Below are positions 17,164-26,613 of a DNA stretch of 64,000 nucleotides, one piece after another. The stretch covers positions 1,713,482 through 1,777,481 of the forward strand of contig NZ_JH636049.1 in assembly GCF_000258175.1 (NCBI RefSeq), given 5' to 3'. Position numbers and translations under genes: made by a program. The stretch's first letter is position 1; every line of letters starts with the position of its first letter. A model generated the notes under the pieces. It worked only from the letters and a program-made list of their open reading frames with translations, searched no databases and was not told the DNA's origin. This DNA is from Saccharomonospora xinjiangensis XJ-54. Lineage in GTDB: Bacteria > Actinomycetota > Actinomycetes > Mycobacteriales > Pseudonocardiaceae.

Positions 17164-18393
17164 GTGCCCATCGCGCTGCTCGCACTCGCGATCGGTGCCT
17201 TCGGCATCGGTACCACCGAATTCGTCATGATGGGTGTGCTGCCCGAGATCGCCCGTGACCTCGGTGTTTCCATCCCCGCAGCAGGCAACTTCATCACCGC
17301 GTACGCCCTCGGCGTCGTGGTCGGCGCACCTTTGCTCACCGCCGTCGCGGTTCGGCTGTCGCGCAAGACCATGCTGCTGTCCATGATGGGCGTGTTCACA
17401 ATCAGTAACGCTCTGTTCGCCTTCGCCCCCAGCCTTGAGGCTGGGATGGCCTTCCGGTTCCTCGCCGGACTCCCCCACGGAGCGTTCTTCGGAGCCGGGG
17501 CCGTCGTCGCGGCCACCCTCGCCGGCCCGAAACGCAGGGCGAAGGCCGTGTCGATGATGTTCCTCGGCCTGACACTGGCCAACGTCATCGGCGTGCCGGC
17601 GGGCACCCTCCTCGGCCAGCAGGTCGGCTGGAGGGCCACGTTCGGTGTCGTCGCGCTCATCGGCGTCGTAGCTCTCGCCGCCATCGCCAAACTCGTCCCC
17701 TACCAGCGCCCGACCTCGAACACCTCGCTGCGCGGCGAACTCAGCGCGTTCCGCAAGCCCCAGGTGTGGTTCGCGCTCGCCATCGTCACATTCGGGCTCG
17801 GCGGCGGCTTCGCCAGCCTGAGCTACGTGGCCCCCGTGCTGACGGACGTGTCCGGGTACGACGGCACCAGCGTCACGCTCCTGCTCTCGCTGGCCGGGCT
17901 CGGCATGACCGTCGGCAACGTCCTCGGCGGCAGGCTCGCCGACCGGTTCCCGCTGCCCGGTCTCTACGGCGCGCTCACCGCTCTGGCCGTGCTGCTGCTG
18001 ACGTTCACCGTCACGGCGAACAGCAAGATCGGCGCGGCCGTGACGCTGTTCCTCGTCGGCATGGCGTCGTTCATGGTCGGCCCAATGATGCAGGCCAGGA
18101 TCATGGAGAAGGCCGGTGGCGCGAAGTCAATGGTGTCCGCCGCCGTGCAGTCGGCTTTCAACATCGCCAATTCGATCGGCGCCTACCTCGGAGGTCTCGC
18201 CATCGCCGGTGGCTTCGGCCTCGTGTCCCCCAATGTGGTTGGTGCCATGCTGGCCGTCGTCGGCATCACGCTGACAGTGGCGTCCAGCCTCTTCGACCGC
18301 AGGCGGACCCCCGCCCCCGCCCCTACGGTCGAGGACGACGAGCCCGACATCGCGCTCGTCCGGGTGTCCCGGCCCGAACCCGTCGCGGCGTGA
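17164..18393 (+). CDS. MFS transporter, DHA1 / AraJ-CmlA-type exporter
   Basis: This 409-residue inner-membrane protein has 12 predicted transmembrane segments. Its N-terminus LLALAIGAFGIGTTEFVMMGVLPEIA is typical of the AraJ/Cmx/NepI branch of drug:H+ antiporters, with a loop 2-3 motif (RLSRKTML) and a GLPHGAFFGAG motif near residue 103. Substrates in this branch include chloramphenicol, arabinose-like sugars and nucleosides, and cannot be told from sequence. The GTG start follows GAAGGGAG by 4-5 bases. A bidirectional hairpin terminator closes the gene. Confidence 0.88.
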   Translation: MPIALLALAIGAFGIGTTEFVMMGVLPEIARDLGVSIPAAGNFITAYALGVVVGAPLLTAVAVRLSRKTMLLSMMGVFTISNALFAFAPSLEAGMAFRFLAGLPHGAFFGAGAVVAATLAGPKRRAKAVSMMFLGLTLANVIGVPAGTLLGQQVGWRATFGVVALIGVVALAAIAKLVPYQRPTSNTSLRGELSAFRKPQVWFALAIVTFGLGGGFASLSYVAPVLTDVSGYDGTSVTLLLSLAGLGMTVGNVLGGRLADRFPLPGLYGALTALAVLLLTFTVTANSKIGAAVTLFLVGMASFMVGPMMQARIMEKAGGAKSMVSAAVQSAFNIANSIGAYLGGLAIAGGFGLVSPNVVGAMLAVVGITLTVASSLFDRRRTPAPAPTVEDDEPDIALVRVSRPEPVAA

Positions 18394-18423
18394 TTCCCCT
18401 GTACACGTCGTGAACCGCCCGGC

Positions 18424-18468
18424 AAGGGGCGTTTCGGCCATCCCCCCGTCATGGCCGAGACGCCCCTT
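18424..18468. terminator. bidirectional terminator hairpin after the MFS gene
   Basis: AAGGGGCGTTTCGGCCAT (18424-18441) pairs with ATGGCCGAGACGCCCCTT (18451-18468) around a 9-nt loop, with a single G-T wobble. It lies 30 bases after the MFS stop and covers the last codons of the GtrA pseudogene, so it can serve both directions. Confidence 0.85.
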
Positions 18469-18890
18469 CCGGCGTTTCGGGCACGTTCTCGGGAAACATC
18501 CGGCGCCGGAACTCCCGGAAAGCGCCACACCATCGCCGGCACCGAACCGCTGAGGAAGTCGGCAGCCTCCTTCGTCAACGGGTCGCGATGCGGCCGTGGC
18601 AGACCGAAGACATGGCGCGAGACGAACAGTGGGATCACGTTGACGACCGGCGCCACGGCACCGACGGCGAAGAACAACGCCGCCTCGTGCGGCCGTTTTC
18701 GACCGCCCCTCCGCCGAAAGCGACCACTCGCGGTTGCCGCACAGACGACGCGATCATCAGCACCAGGATTTGCGATACCTTTGGCCGTCGTGGGCTGCTC
18801 CACTAGCACCGCGATTGTCGGCAGGTCCCGAAAACCGCGTTGTCGATGACGAACGTGGACGCGCCGACGGTGGCGAACCCGACTCGGCAT
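18449..18890 (-). pseudogene. frameshifted GtrA-family membrane protein remnant
   Basis: Pieces of a GtrA-like protein follow one another in the right order but in different frames: GASTFVIDNAVF (about 18830-18866), then PTTAKGIAN, then a third frame with LVLMIASS..GNREWS, then back to RRRGGRKRPHEAALFFAVG and FVSRHVFGLPRPHRDPLTKEAADF, and finally WCGAFREFRRRMFPEN ending in TGA at 18449. These match the family's N-terminal glycine region, its NREWSF turn and its C-terminal W-x-F-R-x-x-x-F-P-E signature. At least three frame changes and an internal stop make it non-functional. An intact GtrA of a different subtype is at 52402-52809. Confidence 0.75.
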
Positions 18891-18916
18891 CCCTGCCCGC
18901 AGGCCCAGCCATCGGT

Positions 18917-19228
18917 TCAGCGCAATGGTCCACCGGTGATCGTCAGTGCGACGAACAGGATCAACAACCCGAGCCCCGCGTAGCTGATCACGTCAACGGT
19001 TCGCGTCCGGATGGCCAACAGCGTCAGGTTCCGGTGCGCCAGCGCCGCCCTGAGCACCGCGGCCACGAGCAGCGCGCCGCCGATGAGCACAGCGCCCTCC
19101 CGCCAGTGATACATCGCGATGCGCAACAGCCCGAATGCCACCAGTGCCAGAACGATGGCGAACGGCAGGTACTCCAGCACCACGCCCGGCGACCTGCGGG
19201 GCTTGCGGGTCTCCACGGCGCTGCTCAC
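18917..19228 (-). CDS. DUF3017 membrane protein
   Basis: This 103-residue protein has three hydrophobic segments (about residues 21-38, 45-62 and 82-98), matching the DUF3017 family found next to folD in many actinobacteria. Its function is unknown. The GTG start overlaps the folD stop (GTGA), so it is translationally coupled to folD. A longer open frame upstream is antisense to no known product and was ignored. Confidence 0.85.
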   Translation of the reverse strand: MSSAVETRKPRRSPGVVLEYLPFAIVLALVAFGLLRIAMYHWREGAVLIGGALLVAAVLRAALAHRNLTLLAIRTRTVDVISYAGLGLLILFVALTITGGPLR

Positions 19229-20079
19229 GGCCGCGCGACCCGCTCGGCGGCCTCGACGACGTTGGACACCAACATCGCCCTGGTCATCGGGCCGACCCCG
19301 CCCGGATTCGGCGCGACGAAACCCGCGACCTCCTCGACGCCCCGCGCCACGTCGCCGGTGAGCTTGCCGTCCATCCTCGACACACCCACGTCGAGCACCG
19401 CGGCTCCCGGCTTGACCATCTCCGCGGTGATGAGCCCCGGCGAACCGGCTGCCGCGATCACGACATCCGCGCGCCGTACCTCGGCCGCGAGGTCGCGCGT
19501 GCCCGTGTGGCACAGCGTCACGGTGGCGTTCACGTCGCGGCGGGTCAGCAGCAGACCCATCGTCCTGCCGACGGTGATGCCACGGCCGACGACGGTGATC
19601 TGGGCGCCGTTCAACGGCACGTCGTAGCGGCGCAGCAGCTCGATGATGCCCAGCGGCGTGCACGGCAGGAACCCGGGCTCGTTCAGCACGAGCCGTCCGA
19701 GGCTCAGCGGCGCGAGCCCGTCGGCGTCCTTCGCCGGGTCGATGCGGTCGAGGACGGCACCCGAGTCGAGGTGCTTCGGCAGGGGAAGCTGCACGATGTA
19801 GCCGCTACAGGCCGGGTCGGCGTTGAGTTCGTCGATCACGGCGTGCAGCTCGGCCTGCGAGATGTCCGATGGCAGGTCTTTGCGGATGGAATTGACGCCG
19901 ACCTTCGCGCAGTCGGCATGCTTCATCTTCACGTAGGCCTGCGACCCGGGATCGTCGCCGACGAGCACGGTCGCAAGGCCAGGAGTGCGGCCCTGCTCGC
20001 GCAGTGCGGACACCCTCGGTGCCAGCTCCGCGAAGATCGCGTCCTTGGTGGCCCTGCCGTCGAGAATCATCGCCGTCAC
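19225..20079 (-). CDS. folD: bifunctional methylenetetrahydrofolate dehydrogenase / cyclohydrolase
   Basis: This 284-residue cytoplasmic enzyme interconverts 5,10-methylene-, methenyl- and 10-formyl-THF, and supplies 10-formyl-THF for purine synthesis (PurN and PurH are encoded 12 kb away). Motifs are [11 protein letters not shown] with the catalytic-region Tyr and Lys (YVKMKHADC), [33 protein letters not shown] for NADP and [14 protein letters not shown]. The GTG at 20079 matches the usual family length; an ATG nine bases later is possible. Confidence 0.95.
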   Translation of the reverse strand: MTAMILDGRATKDAIFAELAPRVSALREQGRTPGLATVLVGDDPGSQAYVKMKHADCAKVGVNSIRKDLPSDISQAELHAVIDELNADPACSGYIVQLPLPKHLDSGAVLDRIDPAKDADGLAPLSLGRLVLNEPGFLPCTPLGIIELLRRYDVPLNGAQITVVGRGITVGRTMGLLLTRRDVNATVTLCHTGTRDLAAEVRRADVVIAAAGSPGLITAEMVKPGAAVLDVGVSRMDGKLTGDVARGVEEVAGFVAPNPGGVGPMTRAMLVSNVVEAAERVARP

Positions 20080-20665
20080 GGCGCTGATTCTTCCAAAGGC
20101 CGCCCGCCATCCTGTCGGCCGCCCACCGTGGCCACCGCCACGGCCACCAGCGACCTTCCGGCGTCACAGGGCTGACACCGCCCGCCGTCGCCGGAGCGGC
20201 CAGGTCGAGCACACGGAGCCGATGAGCTGCCCTCCACCGAGGCAGGGCCAGCACACCTCGGCAGGGCGAAGCAAGGGGAAGGCCACGACAGCACGCCCGG
20301 CGTCGAAGGAGAGACAGCTGCGAGGGCAGCGTCCCCCGAGCTGTCGGCCCGGTGCACCATTGATCCGGCTCTCCGCAGCCAGGCCGGCTCCCGCCCCGAC
20401 GGCGACGACCAGGCCCGGCAACTCTCGGCGTCGGCCACTCGATCGGAATGACACGTCCGGGGTCCGCCTGCCCGCCAACGGGCACGTTCCGTAGCTGTTA
20501 CGCCCCGCCGTTGGTCGCTATCCCATTCCGAGGTTGCTTCGATCCGGTGAAATGTGGCGCTCCGCACTCGGTTATCCGGCTCGCAGCCCGTAAGTTGCCG
20601 GATGGACCGCGATGATGTGCACATGTGCCGTGCATCAGCGGCGTTCATTGGCCAAGATGTTTGGC
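20080..20665. other. gene-poor divergent region between folD and the TNT-domain gene
   Basis: About 580 bases separate the divergent starts. Several open frames of about 100-200 codons exist on both strands, but none gives a recognisable product or clear start signals. I saw no convincing riboswitch, including a ZTP-type element, which can precede folD. The segment 20480-20600 is locally AT-richer and probably holds the TNT-gene promoter. Confidence 0.4.
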
Positions 20666-23164
20666 GTGGCTCTACCGACCCAGCTGAACGCAACCGAGCA
20701 GGACACCCTGGTCAAGCAGATCGGCCTCGCCTTGCTGCGGGCCGCTCCCCGTGACTGGCGCCGGGTGACCGTCGAGTATCGCGCCGTGGGGAGGTACCAC
20801 GAACTGACAGGCGACGTCGGCCTCGCCGACGGAACCACCCAGGAGTGGGTCGCCACCCACGACATCGCCAGCCTGTTCGGCCGGTTGCGCGCCGGTATGT
20901 ACCGGGAGGGAAGGGGCACCTGGTTCAACGCCCGCTACCAGCTCGACCACCCTTCGAGTTACAACCTCGAGTACGACAGGGAAGAGCCGGTCTGGGATCT
21001 CGCCCCACCGCCCCAGGCATACGCGGACGAGCTGCGCATGTTCCCTCGCTCCGAGGACAACGTGCCCGACTGGCTGATGCGCCGGATGGCGGGGCTCGGC
21101 CCTGAACGTCCCGGCCCCCGATTCCGCATGGCCCGCATCTTCGACGGCGCAGGCGCGGGCGGGCGTCCCGTGGTCAACCGGCCCGAGCTGGACGTCGAGG
21201 AGCAGGACAGGCTGCTCGACTACCTCGACGGCGCGCCCGTGATCGTGCCAGGCAGGGGATACGACCTCGACCGGCTCGCGGCCAACCCCGAGAGCACCGT
21301 GCCCATCGCATTCCACAGTGACGGCCTGTGGATCTGGCCTGCCGCCGTGAACTTCTACCTGCGCGAGTACGGCATCTCCCCCGAACCTGATCTTGTGCAG
21401 CACATCCGCGCGAACGGGTTCAGCATTCCCGACGTGCCCGACGCCGTGCGCCAGGCAGCGGCGGCCCACGTCTCCCGTGGTGCCGCGCCAGGGCCACAGC
21501 GTCCCGCTCCTCCGGCGCCCGAACCGGAACAGCACGCCGAGCAAGCCGAAGCCCCCCAGCACGCACCAGCCGAGCAGCATCCCGAGCCCGCACCGTACGA
21601 GGAAGAGCATCCCGAGAGCGACGCCGAACGCACTCAGCTCGCCGCACCGGTGCCAGCACCTCCACAGGACTTCGGCTCCGAGCGGCAGCACGAGGAGCAC
21701 GACGAACGGCACCTTGAGGAAAGCGACGCCGAACGCACCCGCATCGCCGCTCCACCGCGCTTCGCCGACGAGGAGGCGACCGGCGAGGACACCCGCTACC
21801 ACGAGGAGCACTACGACGAGGGCGCCTACGAGGAACAGCGGTACGACGAGGAGTACGAACAAGATCGGTACGGGCAGGAACCGGAGGAACCGTACGAGGA
21901 GCAGGCGTACGAGCAAGACGCCTACGACGACCGCGAGTTCCACGACCACCCACCGCGGTCCGAGCGCCCCATCGACGACGCGGCGACCACGTTCACCCCG
22001 GCCGCGGCCCTCGACGACGGGCCGCCCACGACCATCACCCCTGCCCAGCCTGCGGCAGGCACCCCTGCCCAGCCGGAGCTCGAACCCGAAGAGCCTCGCA
22101 CGCCCGAACCCGCGGCCCGCCAACGCGCCGACGACCAAGCTCCCCCCGCGCCCGACTACGACGACGGTCCGCCCACGGAGTACTCGCCCGGCCCGCTCGT
22201 CTACGACGAGCCGGTGCTGGACGACCTTCAGGACCGGCTCAGTGAGCTGGGAGTGCCCGCGACGGTCTACCGCATCGGCGAACCCGCCGAGCGCGGCTGG
22301 GCGCTGGAGGAAGCCGGTGAGGGCTGGCGCGTCGGCTGGTACGACGACAAGCAACTGACCAGCCCCGCCGTGTTCGGCGACGTGGAGGACGCGGCGGCGT
22401 TCATGCTCGGCAAGCTGCTGCTCGCACCCGAGGGTGTGGCGCGGCAGGCACCACCGCAGCGCGGGCCAGGCGGCGCGGTACCACCCCGGCAGCCTGCGCC
22501 ACCGGAGCGGCAGGCTCCGCCCCAGCCGCCCCAGCCGCCCCAGCGGATCACCGCGACACTGCCCTCCGACGTCGCCACGGGGGCGCGCCCGCCAGGCCCT
22601 GCCGAGCAGCAGAGCGAGCAGCGTGGCCCCACCCCGCCGAGGGAGGAACCCCGCAGGCAGCCCGTGCCGCCACAGGCGCAGCCCCCGTCTCCCCCGCCGC
22701 CGCAGCAGCCTCAGGGCGGGCCCACACCACCGGCCCCTGCCGCTCCCCGCGAGGCACAGGCCCCGCAGAACGGTCAGGGCGCACAGGGCGGCCAGGGCAA
22801 GGGCAACCAGCAGTGGCCCATCCAGCCGATGCAGGGAGAGCCGCCGCTCACGCTGTTCCGGGGCAAGGAGATGCGCGAGCTCCCCGTAGGCAGCGAACTC
22901 GACCGCTTCGGCGGGCCGAACGGCAACCTCACCTACGCGGCTGGGACCCCGTTCGAGGAGCGCTCGCTGGTGCCCGAGTGGGTCAACCGCCCCTACCACG
23001 TGTATCGCGTGCAACGTCCCATCCGAGCACTGGCGGGTGTGGCCATCCCGTGGTTCAACCAGCCGGGAGGTGGCGCGGCCTACCTGTTGCCGGCGTCGAT
23101 CGAGGAACTGCTCGCCGACGGCGACCTGATCGAATTGGAGCCCGGCGAGCCGCCGGTGGACTGA
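20666..23164 (+). CDS. TNT-domain (NAD+ glycohydrolase-type toxin) multidomain protein
   Basis: This protein is about 832 residues long. The N-terminal 250 residues form a conserved globular region (DWRRVTVEYRAVGRYHELTG...). A long Glu/Pro/Tyr-rich disordered region follows (about 270-500), then a small domain (about 515-585, GWALEEAGEGWRVGWYDD), a Pro/Gln-rich linker, and a C-terminal TNT domain (about 720-825) with DRFGGPNGN, GTPFEERSLVP, YHVYRV and WFNQPGGG. TNT is the tuberculosis necrotizing toxin domain; the Gln in NQPGGG corresponds to a residue essential in CpnT. It would hydrolyse NAD+. The GTG at 20666 (M-A-L-P-T) is a likely start; ATGs at 20657 and 20612 are alternatives without a good Shine-Dalgarno. 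No secretion signal or adjacent immunity gene is visible. Confidence 0.82.
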   Translation: MALPTQLNATEQDTLVKQIGLALLRAAPRDWRRVTVEYRAVGRYHELTGDVGLADGTTQEWVATHDIASLFGRLRAGMYREGRGTWFNARYQLDHPSSYNLEYDREEPVWDLAPPPQAYADELRMFPRSEDNVPDWLMRRMAGLGPERPGPRFRMARIFDGAGAGGRPVVNRPELDVEEQDRLLDYLDGAPVIVPGRGYDLDRLAANPESTVPIAFHSDGLWIWPAAVNFYLREYGISPEPDLVQHIRANGFSIPDVPDAVRQAAAAHVSRGAAPGPQRPAPPAPEPEQHAEQAEAPQHAPAEQHPEPAPYEEEHPESDAERTQLAAPVPAPPQDFGSERQHEEHDERHLEESDAERTRIAAPPRFADEEATGEDTRYHEEHYDEGAYEEQRYDEEYEQDRYGQEPEEPYEEQAYEQDAYDDREFHDHPPRSERPIDDAATTFTPAAALDDGPPTTITPAQPAAGTPAQPELEPEEPRTPEPAARQRADDQAPPAPDYDDGPPTEYSPGPLVYDEPVLDDLQDRLSELGVPATVYRIGEPAERGWALEEAGEGWRVGWYDDKQLTSPAVFGDVEDAAAFMLGKLLLAPEGVARQAPPQRGPGGAVPPRQPAPPERQAPPQPPQPPQRITATLPSDVATGARPPGPAEQQSEQRGPTPPREEPRRQPVPPQAQPPSPPPPQQPQGGPTPPAPAAPREAQAPQNGQGAQGGQGKGNQQWPIQPMQGEPPLTLFRGKEMRELPVGSELDRFGGPNGNLTYAAGTPFEERSLVPEWVNRPYHVYRVQRPIRALAGVAIPWFNQPGGGAAYLLPASIEELLADGDLIELEPGEPPVD

Positions 23165-23190
23165 ACGGCCGAGAAGGGCGTTGCCCGCGG

Positions 23191-26100
23191 TCACCGGAAG
23201 TTCCTCGAGGCCGTGGGCACCCCGAGCGTCAGCCGCTGAAGCCGGTCGGCGCGCAGGCTCACGACCCCGTCCGCGCGCTCGACGACGCCCCGCACCAGCA
23301 GGGCGGGACTTGATCGCGCGACCCTGTGGTAGCGCTGCCACAACCCGCTCGTACAGACGACGTTGACCATGCCCGTCTCGTCCTCGAGATTGAGGAACGT
23401 GATCCCGCCTGCCGTTCCCGGACGCTGCCGGTGGGTCACAGCCCCGCCGACGAGGACGCGCGTGCCGGTCTCGACGTGTCGCAATCGCTCGGCGGGCACC
23501 ACACCCAGCGCGTCGAGACGCTCCCGGATGAACTCGGTGGGGAAGCTGCCGGGAGAAAGCCCCGTGGCCCACACATCGGCGACGGCGATCTCCAGGCCGT
23601 CCATTCCCGGCAGCATGGGCGCCGCGGCGCCGGGATTGCCGGGAAGTTTCTCCGGCCGCTCCTGCGCCACCGCGCCGGCCGCCCACAGCGCCTTGCGCCG
23701 GTCCGCCTCGAAACATCCGAACGCGCCGGCCGTGGCCAGCGCCTCCACCTGCGGCGTGGTCAGCCGAACGCGACGGGCCACGTCGGCCATGTCGAGGAAC
23801 GGCCCGTGCCGTTGCCGCTCCGACACCAGTTTCCCAGCGGGGCCCGCACCGAGGGAACGCACCGAGGCGAGGCCAAGCCGCACGGCGTGCCCCTGCCTTC
23901 CCTCACCCCCCGGCTCCAGGGTGGAATGGGCCAGGCTCGCGTTCACGTCGGGACCGCGCACCGTGACGCCGTGCCTGCGTGCGTCGGTCACCAGCGACTG
24001 CGGCGAGTAGAACCCCATCGGCTGCGCCCGCAACAGGCCCGCGAGGAAAGCATCCGGGTGGTAGCGCTTGAAGTAGGCGCTCGCGAACACCAGGTAGGCG
24101 AAGCTCAGTGCGTGGCTTTCGGGGAAGCCGTAACTGGCGAACGCCTTCATCTTCAGGAAGATGCGCTCGGCCAGTTCGTGATCGACGCCGTTGCGGGCCG
24201 CGCCCTCGTAGAACCGCTGTCGCAGCCGCTCCATCTTCCTGCTCGACCGCTTCGAGCCCATCGCGTGCCGCAGCGCGTCGGCCTCTGCGGCCGTGAAGTC
24301 GGCGACGTCGAGCGCTATCTGCATCAACTGTTCCTGGAACAACGGCACCCCGAGCGTCTTGCCCAGCGCGTTCTCCAGCAGCGGATGGTCGTGCTCCCAG
24401 GACTCCTTGCCGGTGTAGCGGCGGATGTACGGGTGCACGGAGCCGCCCTGGATCGGCCCCGGCCGGATCAACGCCACCTCGATGGCGAGGTCGTAGAACT
24501 TCTTCGGCGCCAGCCGGGGCAGTGTGGCGAGTTGTGCCCTGCTCTCCACCTGGAACACACCGATGGCATCGGCCCTGCGCAGCATGGCGTAGACCTCGTC
24601 GTCCTCCAGGTCGAGGTCGGCGAGGTTGATCCGCTCGCCCTTGTGCTCGGCCACGAGATCCACCATGTAGTGCAGCGCCGACAACATCCCCAGCCCGAGC
24701 AGGTCGAACTTCACCAGCCCGACCGACGCGCAGTCGTCCTTCTCCCACTGCAGGACGCTGCGCCCCGGCATCCTGGCCCACTCCACGGGGCACACCTCGC
24801 TCACCGGGCGATCGCAGATCACCATGCCCCCCGAATGGATGCCGAGATGGCGGGGGAAATCCTCCAGCGAGGCAGCGAGTTCCAGCACGTTCTCAGGAAT
24901 GTCGTGCTCGCTGGGACTGTGCACCTGACGCAGCGGCCCCCACCTGTCGATCTGCTTGCTCCAGGCATCCTGCTGTCCCGGTGAATGGCCGAGCGCTCTC
25001 GCCGCGTCCCGCACCGCCGAGCGGGCCCGGTAGGTGATCACGTTGGCCACTTGTGCGGTGCGCAACCTGCCGTGTTTGGCGTAGACGTACTGGATGACCT
25101 TCTCGCGCTGGTCGGACTCGATGTCGAGATCGATGTCCGGGTAACCGTCGCGGTCGGGTGCGAGGAACCGTTCGAACAGCAACCGCCACCGCACCGGATC
25201 GACCTTGGTGATTCCCAGTGCGTAGCAGACGGCGGAGTTCGCGGCGGAGCCCCGGCCCTGGCACAGGATGTCGTTGCGTCGGCAGAACCGCACGATGTCC
25301 CACACGATCAGGAAGTAACCGGGGAATCCGAGCCGTTCGATCACGTCGAGTTCGTGGTCGAGCTGCCGGTACGCCTCGGGGTTCCGCTCCCGCGGTCCAT
25401 ACCGCTCCGCCGCACCCGCGAATGTGCGTTCCCGCAGGAAGCTCGCCTCGTCGTGCCCCTCCGGGACCTCGAACGGAGGAAGGTCCGGCGCGACGAGGTG
25501 GAGTTGGAACGCGCACTCCGTACCCAGTAGGGCAGCCCGCTGCACGGCTCCCGGATATCGGGCGAACCTCCTGGCCATCTCGGCACCCGACCTCAGGTGT
25601 GCCGCCGGGCCGGACGGCAGCCAGCCCTCCAGCTCGTCGAGTCCGCGCCGGGCGCGGATGGCGGCAAGCGCCTGGGCCAGATATCCGCGTTGCGGGGTGG
25701 CGTAGTGCACCACGTTGGTGGCCACGGTGGGGAGCCCGAGTTCGGCGGCGATACCGGCGAGGACGTCGTTGTGGGTGCTGTCCAGTGGATTCCCGTGGTC
25801 GATCAGCTCGACGTGGACGTTGTCGCGCCCGAACCGTTCGACGAGCTGCCGCAGCCGTACCGTCGCCGCGTCGGGGCCGCCGTCGGCGAGGGCACGGCGC
25901 ACCGCGCCCTTCCGGCAACCGGTGAGTACCACACAGTGGCCCGCGACCTCCTCGGCCACGGCGTCGAGGTCGTAGACCGGTCGTCCCTTCTCGGCCCGGT
26001 CGCCCGTCCCCGGGGAACCGTCGGCGGCATCGTGACCGGCGAGCTGACCCGCCGTCACCGCCCGGCACAGGCTCGCGTACCCGTCTTGCCCTTTCGCCAG

Positions 26101-26553
26101 CAGCAGCAGGTGCTCGCCCTCGGGGTCGGCCACACCGTTCTGCGGCGCGGACAGGCCGAGGCTGAGTTCGGTGCCGAACACGGTGCGCATGCCCACTTCC
26201 CGCGCCGCCTCGGCGAACCGGGCCACGCCGTACATGCCGTCGTGGTCGGTGAGGGCGACGGCGTCGAGCCCCAACCTGGCCGCCTCCTCCACGATCTCCT
26301 CGGGATGGCTCGCGCCGTCGAGGAAACTGAAGTTCGAATGGCAGTGCAGCTCCGCGTACGGCACGCGGGTGGCCGCGCCTGTGTCGTCGGAGCCTCGCGA
26401 CGACGCCAGTTCGACGGGACGCACGTACTCCTGCCGCCGCCGGGTCCAGGCGGGGCTGTCGTTGCCGTCGCCGAGGTTGTCGGACGGCTCGATGCGTCCG
26501 GCCAGCGCCCGTTCGAGCTCCCGCCACGGCACCGGCGGGTTGTTCCAGCCCAT
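23191..26553 (-). CDS. dnaE2: error-prone DNA polymerase III alpha subunit
   Basis: This 1,120-residue C-family polymerase performs mutagenic translesion synthesis after DNA damage, together with ImuA' and ImuB. An N-terminal PHP domain (about residues 66-290, ELHCHSNFSFLDGASHPEE, LTDHDG) is followed by the palm and fingers (CQGRGSAANSAVCY, PDIDLDIESDQREKVIQYV), a helix-hairpin-helix region and a C-terminal OB fold. Length and N-terminal tryptophan-rich start (MGWNNPPVPW) fit DnaE2 and not the replicative DnaE1. It is 60 bases behind imuB with no LexA box of its own, so it depends on the imuA' promoter. It converges on the TNT gene with only 26 bases between stops. Confidence 0.95.
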   Translation of the reverse strand: MGWNNPPVPWRELERALAGRIEPSDNLGDGNDSPAWTRRRQEYVRPVELASSRGSDDTGAATRVPYAELHCHSNFSFLDGASHPEEIVEEAARLGLDAVALTDHDGMYGVARFAEAAREVGMRTVFGTELSLGLSAPQNGVADPEGEHLLLLAKGQDGYASLCRAVTAGQLAGHDAADGSPGTGDRAEKGRPVYDLDAVAEEVAGHCVVLTGCRKGAVRRALADGGPDAATVRLRQLVERFGRDNVHVELIDHGNPLDSTHNDVLAGIAAELGLPTVATNVVHYATPQRGYLAQALAAIRARRGLDELEGWLPSGPAAHLRSGAEMARRFARYPGAVQRAALLGTECAFQLHLVAPDLPPFEVPEGHDEASFLRERTFAGAAERYGPRERNPEAYRQLDHELDVIERLGFPGYFLIVWDIVRFCRRNDILCQGRGSAANSAVCYALGITKVDPVRWRLLFERFLAPDRDGYPDIDLDIESDQREKVIQYVYAKHGRLRTAQVANVITYRARSAVRDAARALGHSPGQQDAWSKQIDRWGPLRQVHSPSEHDIPENVLELAASLEDFPRHLGIHSGGMVICDRPVSEVCPVEWARMPGRSVLQWEKDDCASVGLVKFDLLGLGMLSALHYMVDLVAEHKGERINLADLDLEDDEVYAMLRRADAIGVFQVESRAQLATLPRLAPKKFYDLAIEVALIRPGPIQGGSVHPYIRRYTGKESWEHDHPLLENALGKTLGVPLFQEQLMQIALDVADFTAAEADALRHAMGSKRSSRKMERLRQRFYEGAARNGVDHELAERIFLKMKAFASYGFPESHALSFAYLVFASAYFKRYHPDAFLAGLLRAQPMGFYSPQSLVTDARRHGVTVRGPDVNASLAHSTLEPGGEGRQGHAVRLGLASVRSLGAGPAGKLVSERQRHGPFLDMADVARRVRLTTPQVEALATAGAFGCFEADRRKALWAAGAVAQERPEKLPGNPGAAAPMLPGMDGLEIAVADVWATGLSPGSFPTEFIRERLDALGVVPAERLRHVETGTRVLVGGAVTHRQRPGTAGGITFLNLEDETGMVNVVCTSGLWQRYHRVARSSPALLVRGVVERADGVVSLRADRLQRLTLGVPTASRNFR

Positions 26554-26613
26554 GTCCAGTCGTCCTCGGTTTCTTCCTTGATCTCGTTCCTGATTTCTTT
26601 CCGCTCGCGTCCG

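Noticed and set aside
18183..18890. 235-codon minus-strand open frame as one intact protein
   Set aside because: Only part of it matches GtrA; the rest of the family sequence is in other frames and the frame continues antisense into the MFS gene.
20080..20665. ZTP riboswitch upstream of folD
   Set aside because: The conserved core of that motif was not found on the minus strand.
20672..23716. 1,014-codon minus-strand open frame opposite the TNT gene
   Set aside because: It is Arg/Gly-rich, antisense to a gene with clear domains, and has no recognisable product.
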